Origin: Bacillota bacterium
Lineage (GTDB): Bacteria > Bacillota > Sulfobacillia > Sulfobacillales > Sulfobacillaceae
Reading direction: 5' to 3'
NCBI GenBank assembly: GCA_021841025.1
Contig: JAKBWA010000118.1
Coordinates: 1 to 64,000, forward strand
Length of the DNA: 64,000 bases
Below the pieces are notes generated by a model. That model did no database searches. It was not told the DNA's origin and saw nothing but the letters and a program-made list of their open reading frames with translations. Below are positions 25,927 to 35,225 of this stretch, piece by piece. Each line of letters opens with the position of its first letter. Position 1 is the stretch's first letter. A program made the translations under genes and the position numbers.

Positions 25927-27096
25927 TTAACGGCCTTGTGAATTCGAAGAGCGTCGAGTGAGAGCGACTACGACGCGGCGCATCCCTCTAAGTATTTTTC
26001 CTAATCCAGGGCTGTCCATGGTTCGCCAATATCGTTTAACAAGTTTCCAGGAGCGAGAATGGTAAACGACTCTCAGTTCTTCTTCGAGCTCAGCAATACG
26101 TTGGCGCAGTGCCGTGAGCTCCGGAACTTCTGCTTCCAATTCTTCAATCCGATTCAGCCGTTCTCGGTAGGATTCATGAATTGTTAACAATGTGTCTGCA
26201 ATAATACTGACATCGCGGTTGGACTGATCCAACTGAGCTTCTAGAGTGCGGATCGTGTTCTGGCTTGCCTGGAGTGCTTGATTGAGTGTTGCAATTTCAC
26301 TGTGGTCTTTGTCTTGCTCTTGTTCCTTGAGCTGTAACTGCCACCGCAAATGCCCCGTAAGGTCCCATAATTCAGTGAGAATGTGCCGTTCGTACTCGGC
26401 GCAAAAACTGGCCAAAGAATGTTTGATCGGAACATTGCTGGCTTGAGCAATTAACGTGAGGTGGGTATTGTTATCAAGGGGGACCGGCGTAGAGCTGTGC
26501 CTGAGAACTTTCATTCCGTAGCCGTTAAAAGATGTCGATTTTTGAGACCAGATGATGCTGGCGGCATTGATCTCCTGGAAATAGATTTCACTGAACGCAA
26601 AATTTTGACTTAAGAGCTCTTGCAATTCAGGTTCAGTGAGTTCGCCGGTGTGGTAAGGGTTCTTCTCCGGAAAGTTTTTGGTCCGATCATGGTCCGGCGT
26701 CGACAACAATAACAACCCGTCAGGTTTTAAAATTCGCCGAATTTCTGCGATCATCAATTGCTGTTCGTCTTTAGCTATGTGCTCAATGACTTCAAATATC
26801 ACCACTGCATCAAAACTTTCTTGGTCAAAGTGAAGCTTTGTCAGATCTCCTGTCAGAAAAGTCAAATTGGAGCGGCGGTATTGCAATTGTGCTGCCTCGA
26901 CAGCTAGAGGATCAATATCGACCCCCGTGACATGTTCGGCATAACTAGCCAAATGATTGGCGCCATAAGCGGTTCCTATTCCCAGATCAAGAACGCGGAG
27001 TCCTTTCACCAACTCCGCGGCCATCTCATACCGGTGCCAGTGGAATAGCAGCTCGACATAATCATGAGACCCGGGCGACAGACGTTCTTCGACCAT
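25927..27096 (-). CDS. Class I SAM-dependent methyltransferase with C-terminal coiled coil
   Basis: 389 residues. SAM-binding motif I VLDLGIGTAYGANHLA (near residue 35), the acidic strand end GVDID, and motif ILKPDGLLLLSTPDHD. From about residue 250 a long coiled coil runs (LNQALQASQNTIRTLEAQL, later RIEELEAEV and RIAELEEELRVVYHSRSWKL), ending with a basic tail. Methyltransferase-plus-coiled-coil proteins ending in SRSWKLxxRYW are common in glycan biosynthesis clusters, where the coil acts as a molecular ruler or scaffold. AGGAGG lies 4 bases before the ATG. Confidence 0.83.
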   Translation of the reverse strand: MVEERLSPGSHDYVELLFHWHRYEMAAELVKGLRVLDLGIGTAYGANHLASYAEHVTGVDIDPLAVEAAQLQYRRSNLTFLTGDLTKLHFDQESFDAVVIFEVIEHIAKDEQQLMIAEIRRILKPDGLLLLSTPDHDRTKNFPEKNPYHTGELTEPELQELLSQNFAFSEIYFQEINAASIIWSQKSTSFNGYGMKVLRHSSTPVPLDNNTHLTLIAQASNVPIKHSLASFCAEYERHILTELWDLTGHLRWQLQLKEQEQDKDHSEIATLNQALQASQNTIRTLEAQLDQSNRDVSIIADTLLTIHESYRERLNRIEELEAEVPELTALRQRIAELEEELRVVYHSRSWKLVKRYWRTMDSPGLGKILRGMRRVVVALTRRSSNSQGR

Positions 27097-27124
27097 AAGA
27101 CCTCCTCGTAAGTGTACCTTCTAG

Positions 27125-27153
27125 ACTATACGAAAGCGGCAAGATCTCGTCAA
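27125..27153 (-). promoter_or_regulatory. Promoter of the methyltransferase gene
   Basis: On the minus strand TTGACG (27148-27153), 17-base spacer, TATAGT (27125-27130), about 30 bases before the start codon. Close to the housekeeping consensus. Confidence 0.65.
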
Positions 27154-27457
27154 ATTTTTTTCTACTGCGCTTCCCTGTGACGAATTGTCAAAGGCGTTTC
27201 ACTGAAAAATTGACATTTCAAGCCATATGGTAATGCCTAATCTTTGAAGGCAATGTGACACGATAGGACATTAGGCAGGGAGTCTGTGGCTTGGGATGCT
27301 ATATTTAAATACGAAAGAACCGGGCACAAGCATTAAAGGTACGTTATGCTGAAATCATCCCCACAAGACATCTTGACGCATTCACACTAAACCGTCTGTT
27401 TGGATAAATAAAGCAAGCTCAAGAAATAGTACATAACGAAGAGAGTTGAGAGGCGCA
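27154..27457. other. Intergenic region before the acetyltransferase gene
   Basis: AT-rich noncoding sequence; a TTGACA occurs near 27208 without a convincing -10 at the right distance. Nothing else is recognised. Confidence 0.3.
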
Positions 27458-27946
27458 ATGGATATGACGGACAACGATTTGGGTTTGCGACAGTGGGATT
27501 CCCAAATGGGCGTGAATTTTGCGTTGCCGTGGTATCAAAGTCATGACGTGCTGTATTTCGCAGAAGGGCCTACAAGCAAAGCATTTGATAGGCAGCATCT
27601 GGAACGGATGTATCAATATCTTAATCAACATGGCCGTCTTTATATTATCCACATTTATGACGAGGGGCAGTGGAAAGCCGTGGGTGATGTGACTTTGGCC
27701 CGGGATATGCTGCCGATTGTGTTGGGAGAGGAGTGTTATCGGCACCGGGGATTAGGATTTCGTACCCTGTCTCTTCTCATCAGTTATGCCAAAAATGAGC
27801 TTGACTGGCCAAAGTTAGTGGCCCACAAAATTTATACGTACAATACCGCCAGTTTGCGGCTGTTCAAGAAGACGGGATTTGTCATCGTGGATTCTTGGCT
27901 CGAAACAAATGACATGGGTTGCGTTCGCATGGAACGGACTCTCTAG
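27458..27946 (+). CDS. GNAT family N-acetyltransferase
   Basis: 162 residues. The acetyl-CoA binding loop is seen in ECYRHRGLGFRTLSLLISYA (R/Q-x-x-G-x-G/A motif) and the C-terminal motif B in YTYNTASLRLFKKTGF. Members acetylate small molecules or protein amines; the substrate is unknown. Start is uncertain between ATG 27458 and ATG 27464; GAGAGG lies 4 and 10 bases upstream respectively. Single gene before speE, with 140 bases between them containing speE's own promoter. Confidence 0.85.
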   Translation: MDMTDNDLGLRQWDSQMGVNFALPWYQSHDVLYFAEGPTSKAFDRQHLERMYQYLNQHGRLYIIHIYDEGQWKAVGDVTLARDMLPIVLGEECYRHRGLGFRTLSLLISYAKNELDWPKLVAHKIYTYNTASLRLFKKTGFVIVDSWLETNDMGCVRMERTL

Positions 27947-28013
27947 AAGGAACTGAAGCACTCTTGGCCCCATGCGAGCAGCTAAGAACCATGGATTGTG
28001 CACATTCCGAGAG

Positions 28014-28041
28014 TTGTCAAAAAACCTGGTTGGTGTATAAG
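28014..28041 (+). promoter_or_regulatory. Promoter of speE
   Basis: TTGTCA (28014-28019), 16-base spacer, TATAAG (28036-28041), 44 bases before the start codon. Confidence 0.6.
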
Positions 28042-28085
28042 ATCGTGTACTGAGTCTTTATCTAATTTAGCAGGAGGGCTTAGGT

Positions 28086-28934
28086 ATGTCTTTATGGTTT
28101 TTCGAATCCGCTTCACCGGCACATAAATTGCAGTGGAAAGTGAAGCGTGAAATCTACTCGGTAGAGTCGCCCTTTCAGCACATTCAGGTGCTGGAGACCG
28201 AACAATTCGGGATGGCGTTGATTCTGGACGGTATTATGCAGACAACGTTGGGAGATGAATTTATTTATCATGAAATGTTGGCCCTGATCCCCTTATTGTC
28301 CCATCCTGATCCCCGAAAGGTTCTTATTATAGGCGGAGGGGATGGCGGTCTTTCGCGGGAAGTGTTAAGAATCCCGGAAGTGCAACAGGTGGTCATGGTG
28401 GAAATTGACCCTGCTGTGGTGGATGTGGCTCGGCGTTTCTTTCCTCATCATACCGAGGCTCTTAACGATTCCCGTTTACAGATTCTCTTTGAGGATGGTG
28501 CTAGCTTTCTGAGCCGGCAAGCATCCGCGGAGGAAAAATTCGATGTGATCTTGGTTGATTCGACCGATCCTGAAGGAGATGGACCGGGGCGATTTCTCTA
28601 CACACCGGAATTTCACGCGGATGTCAAACGTGCCCTAAATGTGGGTGGCGTCTATGTTCAGCATACGGGTGCACCCTTTTTTAATCCCGACGTAGTAAGT
28701 ATGGTCAGCGCAGATGTGGGTAAGAAGTTCCCTGTCTGCCAAACTTATTGGGCAACGGTTCCCACTTATCCCGGAGGGATTTTCACGTTTACGGCGGGGT
28801 CTTTGGGACCGGATTTGAAGAAACCATTGCGCCAGGCACCGAGTGAATGCCAATGGTACACCCCCGAAATCCACCGCCTGGCTTTTTCGTTGCCGCCTTA
28901 TTTTCAAAAGTTAATAAGGAATCCGGGTCATTAA
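28086..28934 (+). CDS. speE: Spermidine synthase (polyamine aminopropyltransferase)
   Basis: 282 residues, the usual length. Begins with the N-terminal beta domain (LQWKVKREIYSVESPFQ), then EFIYHEML, the decarboxylated-SAM binding GGGDGGLSREV and the catalytic region VDSTDPEGDG. Transfers aminopropyl from decarboxylated SAM to putrescine. AGGAGGG lies 7 bases before the ATG. It is monocistronic by its own promoter; no speD or agmatinase gene is adjacent. Confidence 0.93.
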   Translation: MSLWFFESASPAHKLQWKVKREIYSVESPFQHIQVLETEQFGMALILDGIMQTTLGDEFIYHEMLALIPLLSHPDPRKVLIIGGGDGGLSREVLRIPEVQQVVMVEIDPAVVDVARRFFPHHTEALNDSRLQILFEDGASFLSRQASAEEKFDVILVDSTDPEGDGPGRFLYTPEFHADVKRALNVGGVYVQHTGAPFFNPDVVSMVSADVGKKFPVCQTYWATVPTYPGGIFTFTAGSLGPDLKKPLRQAPSECQWYTPEIHRLAFSLPPYFQKLIRNPGH

Positions 28935-28964
28935 ATAACCGAGAGTGGTGAATGCGCGAGAGAC

Positions 28965-29020
28965 GGGGGAGAAGGTGGATTAAAAGAAAGAGAACTCTAT
29001 GCACCTTCCCCCCTTCTCCT
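28965..29020. terminator. Possible bidirectional hairpin after speE
   Basis: GGGGGAGAAGGTG pairs with CACCTTCCCCCC with one bulge across a 24-base loop, between the convergent speE and small hypothetical genes. No clean T-run follows. Confidence 0.35.
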
Positions 29021-29031
29021 GCCGAGTTGCT

Positions 29032-29286
29032 TTAGACGTTGATGGCACGTCTCTGATCATAGTACGGCAATAAGCTTTTGATCGTGTCCAACTGCTGTTG
29101 GACCTGTTTGAAGTCGTCTTCAGTTTTGGCTATCGAGACTAATCCATGAAAGAGACCTGTGTGAAAGGCGATTAGTTGCCGTTTGTAGATCTCGTCGACC
29201 GGGCTGTCCTCCAGATGAATCGGACGAATTTCCGCATACTGTGCAATAAATTGCTGCTTGCGCTCTTCAATCTGTCTAGGAGACAT
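29032..29286 (-). CDS. Small helical hypothetical protein
   Basis: 84 residues, strongly charged and helical, no membrane segment (starts MSPRQIEERKQQFIAQYAE, ends YYDQRRAINV). ATG 29286 is used because GAGGAGG lies 6 bases upstream; the ATG at 29301 overlaps that site. A strong TATAAT (29336-29341 on the minus strand) sits 50 bases upstream. I do not recognise the family. Confidence 0.7.
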   Translation of the reverse strand: MSPRQIEERKQQFIAQYAEIRPIHLEDSPVDEIYKRQLIAFHTGLFHGLVSIAKTEDDFKQVQQQLDTIKSLLPYYDQRRAINV

Positions 29287-29747
29287 AGTAAACCTCCTCA
29301 TATTAAGAGATAACGAATTATGACCTTGTGATAATATTATATCCTAATATTGACGGAATAGAACCCAAAATAAAAATAAGTGCCAGGAGTCTCATGAGAT
29401 CGCTAAGAGCACACCAAGAACACACACGACCTGCCAACAAACCTGATTCGGAATCAGATCCCTAGTGAGTTGCCCTCCTTTTTATTAAGCTGATTGCGGC
29501 CTATTTGCTTGCCGCTGGCCCTGCTTTGGCGTTGCCGCCATAGTTTTTGGTGGGGCGAGATTCTGCCGTTCCTCGTCTGGGGTTGACACACCGGACTACG
29601 AATTTTGGCATAATCGGGGCCGTGTTGCTTGCAAATCTTTCTGCCGTTAGGGGGGAATTGCCTCCCTGGGCTCTTGCTCCGGCTTCTTAGGTATGGCAAG
29701 CTCGGTGGTAAATATGTGAGGAGTTCAAATGGAAAGGTGGGTTGAAG
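29287..29747. other. Intergenic region between divergent small hypothetical and GH76-like genes
   Basis: Holds the -10 TATAAT at 29336-29341 (minus strand) for the small hypothetical gene. On the plus strand TTGACA near 29583 is followed by CATAAT, but the spacing of 20 is long. No gene is seen. Confidence 0.35.
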
Positions 29748-30785
29748 ATGAGTAAACCTTGGCAAGATCCGCATAACGTGACAAAGGCTTGGAAGCCCTT
29801 GGTGGAGTCTTTTGCCCAAAGGCGACCACCGGCATTTTGGGAACGTATTCCGCCTGGCAGACTGACTAAGCCATTAGCCTTCAATTGGAGTTTTGGTGCG
29901 TTACTAAGTGCTTTTGCTGCGTGCGTAAATATTCCTGCTCTTAAAACTGAAATGATGGAAGACCTGCCTTTCTTGCAGACAGTCTTCGAAAGCTATTTTG
30001 ACCCGCGGTACCGGGCGTTTCGGAGTACGCCTTTGCGGTGGAAAGGAGACATTTATTTTGATGACAATGCCTGGAACGCTTTGGCTGCATTAGATATCTT
30101 TTTGGCGACAGGCCAAGATTTATGGAGAGACTATGCGGAAAATATTTACCGTTTCATCATGGATGAGGGATATGACACAAACAGTGGCGGCGTATACTGG
30201 CGTATGCACCCTAAAAGCTCACTACACGTGTGTTCTGCGGGTCCTACCGCACTTTTGGGAGCAAAGCTTATCCAGCTGGGGGGCCAATCTGTAGACAAAG
30301 AGCGTGTGCAAAAGATGATTGGATGGTGCTGGCAGATGCGCAATGACCAGGGAGTTTTTCAAGATCACTACAACGTGATCACGCGCCGAATTGATCCTTC
30401 TGTCTACACGTATAACACTGGAACCCCGCTTCATGCCGTGCTGGTGATGACGGAAATCCTGCCACAAGAATCTTACGATAAAATGGCAGAAGATGTGCTG
30501 GGATGTGTTCCTCGGCTGTTGCAAGGGCGTTCTTTGCCGCCAACGCCTTGGTTTAATGCGGTGCTTCTGCGGGCCTTGAAAAAAGCTTCAGAGCGATATT
30601 CTATAGAGATTGTGGCACAAGTTTTGGACTCTTACCGGCGAGATATGGGAGAATCATGGAAGAGATTCGAAGCGGCGAACCAACCCTTGGTTCTGCCTTC
30701 GTCAGAACGCAAGTCCGGCATTTTGTTGCGTGATGCGGCGGCCTCGGTTGAAACGCTGGCTTGGCTTCACCAATTAGAGTCTTGA
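29748..30785 (+). CDS. GH76-like (alpha/alpha)6-barrel glycoside hydrolase
   Basis: 345 residues. Motifs IYFDDNAWNALAALD (the Asp-Asp pair of GH76 alpha-1,6-mannanases), GGVYWRM and YTYNTGTPLHAV (equivalent of the GH76 YTYNQG motif) all lie in the expected order. No signal peptide is seen, so the protein is probably cytoplasmic, unusual for a mannanase. Tryptophan-rich. AAGGTGG lies 7 bases before ATG 29748. rpiA follows after about 100 bases on the same strand. Family assignment is by motif reading; substrate unknown. Confidence 0.7.
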   Translation: MSKPWQDPHNVTKAWKPLVESFAQRRPPAFWERIPPGRLTKPLAFNWSFGALLSAFAACVNIPALKTEMMEDLPFLQTVFESYFDPRYRAFRSTPLRWKGDIYFDDNAWNALAALDIFLATGQDLWRDYAENIYRFIMDEGYDTNSGGVYWRMHPKSSLHVCSAGPTALLGAKLIQLGGQSVDKERVQKMIGWCWQMRNDQGVFQDHYNVITRRIDPSVYTYNTGTPLHAVLVMTEILPQESYDKMAEDVLGCVPRLLQGRSLPPTPWFNAVLLRALKKASERYSIEIVAQVLDSYRRDMGESWKRFEAANQPLVLPSSERKSGILLRDAAASVETLAWLHQLES

Positions 30786-30888
30786 GGCATGATAAAAACC
30801 AACGTTAGCAATTGCGGGGAATCGATATTCGTACCAGCCTTAGGTGCTAGCTTTAGCCTGTTAACACGAGCGGAGGGAAGCGAAAATT

Positions 30889-31587
30889 ATGGAAACATTG
30901 GATCAAGCGAAAAAAATGGCTGGCGAACGGGCAGCAGACTTTGTGGAAAATGGTATGGTCGTAGGGCTGGGGACGGGATCGACGGCTATGTGGGCAATTC
31001 ACCGGTTAGGAGCACGGGTCCAAGAGGGGTTGAATATTCGGGCTATTGGCACCTCTCGTCAGACAGAAGAACTGGCTCGTGAGGTTCACATTCCTTTGGT
31101 TACGTTTGCCGAAGTCAAGGAGTTGGATCTGGCTATTGACGGAGCTGATGAAGTCGCTCGTGATCTGTCTTTGATCAAAGGTGGAGGGGGGGCGCTTTTG
31201 CGCGAAAAATTGGTCGCATCCAGTGCCCGGCGTTTTCTTGTCATTGTCGACCAGACTAAACGAGTCCGTCATTTAGGACAGTTTCCTCTACCCGTGGAAG
31301 TGGTGCCTTTTGGCTGGGAACTCACTCAGTCTCGAATTGAAAAAAAGGGTTGCCGAGCAAAATTACGGATGAAAAAAGACCATAAAGAAACCTATATGAC
31401 TGACAACGGCAATTATATCCTCGATTGCGACTTTAACGAGATTTTGGATCCCTCGTCATTGCACCGTGATTTAAAGGCTTTGCCAGGCGTGGTGGAAACT
31501 GGCCTGTTTATAGACATGGTCTATGCCGTGATTGAAAGTGATGGAATCGACGTCAGCATTGAATACAACAATCCATATGCCGAATAG
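30889..31587 (+). CDS. rpiA: Ribose-5-phosphate isomerase A
   Basis: 232 residues. GLGTGSTAMWAI (phosphate loop), DLAIDGADEV and LIKGGGGALLREKLVA are the diagnostic motifs of RpiA. Interconverts ribose 5-phosphate and ribulose 5-phosphate in the pentose phosphate pathway. GGAGGG lies 11 bases before the ATG. Full length. Confidence 0.95.
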   Translation: METLDQAKKMAGERAADFVENGMVVGLGTGSTAMWAIHRLGARVQEGLNIRAIGTSRQTEELAREVHIPLVTFAEVKELDLAIDGADEVARDLSLIKGGGGALLREKLVASSARRFLVIVDQTKRVRHLGQFPLPVEVVPFGWELTQSRIEKKGCRAKLRMKKDHKETYMTDNGNYILDCDFNEILDPSSLHRDLKALPGVVETGLFIDMVYAVIESDGIDVSIEYNNPYAE

Positions 31588-31763
31588 GTTCTCCGAACAC
31601 GGATTTTGTGCCGGCGGCAGAACCCTTAATGGTTGCTTCCTTGGCGTCATCTTTGTGACGTGGAATTGGTGAGGTAGTGCTTGCTTTTGCCATTTGTCAA
31701 AGATGGGTATTCGGATATAGCCCTCTCTTGGCAGAACTGCGAAAGGGGGACAATCTCAACCTG

Positions 31764-31795
31764 AACAAGGGAATTAATTAACAAGGGAATTAATT
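31764..31795. repeat. 16-bp tandem duplication upstream of lipoprotein gene
   Basis: AACAAGGGAATTAATT occurs twice head to tail, immediately before the ribosome binding site of the lipoprotein gene at 31809. A recent slippage or a spacing element. Confidence 0.8.
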
Positions 31796-31808
31796 AAAAG
31801 GAGATACC

Positions 31809-32711
31809 ATGATGATTTCAAGTATTTCAACAATTTTCCGCCGGTTGATGCCGATTGCGGCGATAATGCTTTTGGCAAGTTGTGGCTTCAGTACTTCTGA
31901 ACCGGCCTCTCAGTCCCATGTTGTGGCAAAAACTTCTTCGCCAAAGCCGGCATCTGCAACGTCTTCTGTTTCCCGATCAAGTTCTGCTTCGTGGATTGCC
32001 TTTCCTCGTATCACGCCGTCCCATCTGCCGCCTTTGCTCCAGAGCGCTCTATCTCAATTGCCGTCAGCGGACAAGCCTCTGGTGGCTATCCGGCAATTAG
32101 TTCCTGGAACCGTAAACCTAATGATTGCGCCTCGATCTCACGGATATCGGCTTTGGTTGTATAACGTACAAGCTAATCCCGCCTTCCCGCCTTCCCATGT
32201 CCTCATGACCTCTAAACCCATGGGAGTCACGCCCATGTCAGCCCTTCTTGGCTACGTCAGCGTGCGAACACTGTCTACGGCTGCCGCGGCTACACATGTT
32301 TTTAGCCGGATGCCTCTTTTTTCCCATACAACTTTGACGATTTCTAAGCCTATTACGTTCGGCGCTAATCAAAAGGCACGTCTTTTTGATGCGTCGATCA
32401 CGCCTACGATAATCTGGCACCACAGCCCCTGGCTATTTGCGGTACAAAACGATTTTAGCACCAGTTTAGGGGCTAGCAAACAATTGGCTCAAGAAGTAGA
32501 GTCGTCATGGCACTCTGGTCCCCGGCACTGGCCCTATACAGTGGCCCAAGGCCGTATTATTGCAGCCGAAACCCCATCAGTCGGCGGTGCCACATTGGTG
32601 ATATTGCACACCCGCTGGATTGTTACCGTTAGCACTGCCTCCCTCTCGGCCAAACCTTCGATGACCTTGGCCCAGTCACTGGTTAGACTCACGGCTTCAA
32701 CTCCACCGTAG
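31809..32711 (+). CDS. Hypothetical lipoprotein
   Basis: 300 residues. Signal segment with lipobox LLASC near residues 21-25, followed by a Ser/Ala/Pro-rich linker to about residue 65 and then a soluble domain of about 235 residues that I cannot assign. AAAGGAG lies 6 bases before the first of two adjacent ATG codons. Likely anchored on the outer face of the membrane. Convergent with the phosphatase gene. Confidence 0.75.
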   Translation: MMISSISTIFRRLMPIAAIMLLASCGFSTSEPASQSHVVAKTSSPKPASATSSVSRSSSASWIAFPRITPSHLPPLLQSALSQLPSADKPLVAIRQLVPGTVNLMIAPRSHGYRLWLYNVQANPAFPPSHVLMTSKPMGVTPMSALLGYVSVRTLSTAAAATHVFSRMPLFSHTTLTISKPITFGANQKARLFDASITPTIIWHHSPWLFAVQNDFSTSLGASKQLAQEVESSWHSGPRHWPYTVAQGRIIAAETPSVGGATLVILHTRWIVTVSTASLSAKPSMTLAQSLVRLTASTPP

Positions 32712-32788
32712 GAGTGTGTCGCCGAAATCTCTGAGCGTCTGAGCTTCTCATCTTACAGCAAAAAACCTGTTCACCTGAGGGTGGCTAT

Positions 32789-33394
32789 TCACAGAGGAAT
32801 GGCAGGCAGTGCATGGAGTTGAAAGTGTTCATTGACATGTTCGATCAATAGTCCTGCGACGTTGGCAAAATGTAGATATTGAGCCGAATTCCAGGGTGCC
32901 CGGAGAATGCCTAAGCTCACTGCTTTCAGACAATCGGCATGGGTAATGCCAACAACCAATCCCCTGTCGTGAGTTCTTGTTAGCGTTAGCAAGAACTCAT
33001 GCATACGTGTCCACACGGTACTCAACTGTTCCCCGCCTAAAGGGGGTGACTCGGGATCTTGTTTCCAGCGTGTATAATCTTGCAACTGATTTTGCATGAG
33101 ATCGTCGATAGTGCGTCCGTCAAAGGCTCCGAGGTGAATTTCGTGCAGACGGTCATCAGTGTGTACCGTGTCGATATGTAACCTATCTGCCCAGATGCGG
33201 GCTGTTTCAATAGTTCTGGCTAAAGGGCTGGCGTAAATGGCTCGAATAGGTTGTGCTTCCCATCTTTTCGCGAGGGCTTCGGTGTCCTTTCGCCCACGGT
33301 CCGTCAACTGGGGATCGAAACGGTCGGAAACGAGCATATTACGGGTATTGGCTTCACTTTCTCCATGTCTGACCAGCAAGATCGCTAAAGTCAA
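32789..33394 (-). CDS. Histidine phosphatase family protein (phosphoglycerate mutase-like)
   Basis: 201 residues. Catalytic LLVRHGESEAN at residues 6-16, acid/base region IDDL, and second His in VGITHADCLK. Broad family: sugar phosphatases, cobalamin or glycolytic enzymes; no specific role can be given. Uses a TTG start: AAGGAGG lies 7 bases upstream of the TTG at 33394 and the RHG motif follows at the normal distance. Confidence 0.88.
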   Translation of the reverse strand: MTLAILLVRHGESEANTRNMLVSDRFDPQLTDRGRKDTEALAKRWEAQPIRAIYASPLARTIETARIWADRLHIDTVHTDDRLHEIHLGAFDGRTIDDLMQNQLQDYTRWKQDPESPPLGGEQLSTVWTRMHEFLLTLTRTHDRGLVVGITHADCLKAVSLGILRAPWNSAQYLHFANVAGLLIEHVNEHFQLHALPAIPL

Positions 33395-33875
33395 TTACTG
33401 GCCTCCTTAATTGACCACTAAAATTTTGACCCTTCTTCTTTAGGCGCATAGGCTTCTCGAAATGACCTCACTTCTTAGACGAATTCCGAGAACACTATGA
33501 GTTTAGCGCAATGCTCACACTACGGCAAGATTTTGACCCTTGCGGGCCAACCGATTCTGATGTTTCCCAAGACTTGAACGCCACTCGAATGTGCTTAGCA
33601 CCTCTTCATGGATTGTGTCAAATATTGACCGAGGATGTTGCGATGGGTGATCTCACAGAGACAAAAATGGTAAAATTATAGAAGGTCATGGTGTTGACCG
33701 TGGTTTTGATGTGCCTGATTCTCAGGATGATGACACCTACCAAAGGGTGGGTGTATTTTTGTGGCTTGCTGATAATCTAATCCACTGCTCCCATCTCTGT
33801 GAATAAATAGCGGCGGAACCGATCGGCACGAGCTGATCGGCGGGCCAATAATGATCTTTAGAGGCGGTGTGGAAT
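33395..33875. other. Intergenic region with repeated ATTTTGACCCTT
   Basis: The 12-mer ATTTTGACCCTT occurs at 33423-33434 and 33530-33541 in the same direction, and a related TGTCAAATATTGACC near 33616. Repeated internal motifs of this type are found at IS21-family ends, so this could be a relic of one; no istA or istB sequence is seen. No gene is convincing. Confidence 0.3.
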
Positions 33876-34787
33876 ATGGGAAATGACCTTCCGCTATTTT
33901 CCCCTCATGCCGATCCGGTACAGTTGGGTTGGTGGGCATGGAGAGCTGGGCATACTCAATGCTATTCTTGTCTTCCTCACCTTCGCGATCTTATCGGTAA
34001 TCGTCAGTATGATGAGTCGGTTCGGGAAATAGCATTGTCATCTTATTGGATACTCGGCGATGTAGACAATGCGGCCGAATTGCAAGAGACTCTCCTGAGC
34101 CAAAACGACTTCTCCTTAGCCTTGCGCGGCGTGCAACATCCGCGCTGGTGGCATGATCCCTCTTGGTTGAAGGCGTGTCAGAGATGGTTAGGACGGGATC
34201 CTTTAGTGGATGAGGCCATTGTGAGGATATGGCATTGGTCTAATTGGCTCGCGAAATATGTTCGGGTGCCGCGAGAAGTTTTAGAGCGGGCGCACGTGGC
34301 GACTAGAGAGAGAACGATAGACTGGGAGAAAATGTGGCGACTGGGACAAAGTCACCTCGGTGCCGGAACTCTTCCGGGATTTGAAGGATTCTGGCTCGGA
34401 CATATTCGTCAGTGGTCATCACGGTGGCTTCAGTGGGAAGAGGCCATATGGCGGTATTACTGGCGCCTTAAGGAAGAAGAACGGTTAGTAGAATGGACGC
34501 ACAAAGAAGATCGGGGGCTTCGGATGCCTAAACTTCCCGAGGTGGTTAGTGTTGAGCTCCCCGAACTTCAGAGTGCGGAAGACGGTCTTACCCGCATGGC
34601 TTTGGGCCTGGGCTATCATGTCGGTGCCGCGGACAGTGAGATAGGTTGTGCGGCATGGGATGGTATTTGGTCAAGTTGGGCAGCCAGTCTCAACTACCAG
34701 TTATATGAGATCCTCAGTAATGTGAGAATTACGGAGTGGCATATTGCGGGGCTGTCTGGACTTCTTCAACATATCCCGGACTGGTGA
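33876..34787 (+). CDS. Tryptophan-rich hypothetical protein
   Basis: 303 residues, soluble, with an unusually high tryptophan content (over 20 Trp, several in pairs such as RWWHDPSWL and WSSRWLQWEEAIWRYYWRL). Mostly helical pattern, no signal peptide. ATG 33876 has GAGGCGG 8 bases upstream; an in-frame GTG at 33867 overlaps that site. I do not recognise the family and the neighbours give no clue. Confidence 0.7.
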   Translation: MGNDLPLFSPHADPVQLGWWAWRAGHTQCYSCLPHLRDLIGNRQYDESVREIALSSYWILGDVDNAAELQETLLSQNDFSLALRGVQHPRWWHDPSWLKACQRWLGRDPLVDEAIVRIWHWSNWLAKYVRVPREVLERAHVATRERTIDWEKMWRLGQSHLGAGTLPGFEGFWLGHIRQWSSRWLQWEEAIWRYYWRLKEEERLVEWTHKEDRGLRMPKLPEVVSVELPELQSAEDGLTRMALGLGYHVGAADSEIGCAAWDGIWSSWAASLNYQLYEILSNVRITEWHIAGLSGLLQHIPDW

Positions 34788-34907
34788 CGGTGGAAAGACC
34801 CATTTATCAAGTTTTCGTGTAGCGGGAGGAACGCGGATTTGTCCCCGGGGACTCACGTTTTCTACTTCGCCAGTTTTTCATGTACAAGGGAGAAGGGGGG
34901 TGGTAGC

Positions 34908-35225
34908 ATGCGTGCCATGCAGAGGAAAATGAGATTCCTAAAATATTTCTCAGGCCGCCTTAAAGGGTCTTCTCTACTGATAATTGTGTTCTTGCCCTTG
35001 CTGATCAATATGGTGATGGCCGGAGTGATTTGGCTTCATGTCCGGGAGCATTGGAGTTTTCATAACGTGGTAGGATTAAGCGCCTTGCTGTTTTTTGGCC
35101 TATTGCCTCTAATCGCCTTATTTTTAGTGGATGCTGTCAGTATTGAATCATGCAGAAAGTGGCAAAGGCGGCGCAGGTTGCGTGTCTTGCGGCCAGAAGA
35201 CCCACACGTGCCCAAATCCCACTGA
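34908..35225 (+). CDS. Small membrane protein with two transmembrane segments
   Basis: 105 residues. Basic N-terminus, transmembrane segment 1 at about 22-46 (LLIIVFLPLLINMVMAGVIWL), segment 2 at about 55-78, then a strongly basic cytoplasmic tail (RKWQRRRRLRVLR). AAGGGGGG lies 7 bases before ATG 34908. Lies 120 bases after the tryptophan-rich gene. Function unknown. Confidence 0.6.
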   Translation: MRAMQRKMRFLKYFSGRLKGSSLLIIVFLPLLINMVMAGVIWLHVREHWSFHNVVGLSALLFFGLLPLIALFLVDAVSIESCRKWQRRRRLRVLRPEDPHVPKSH

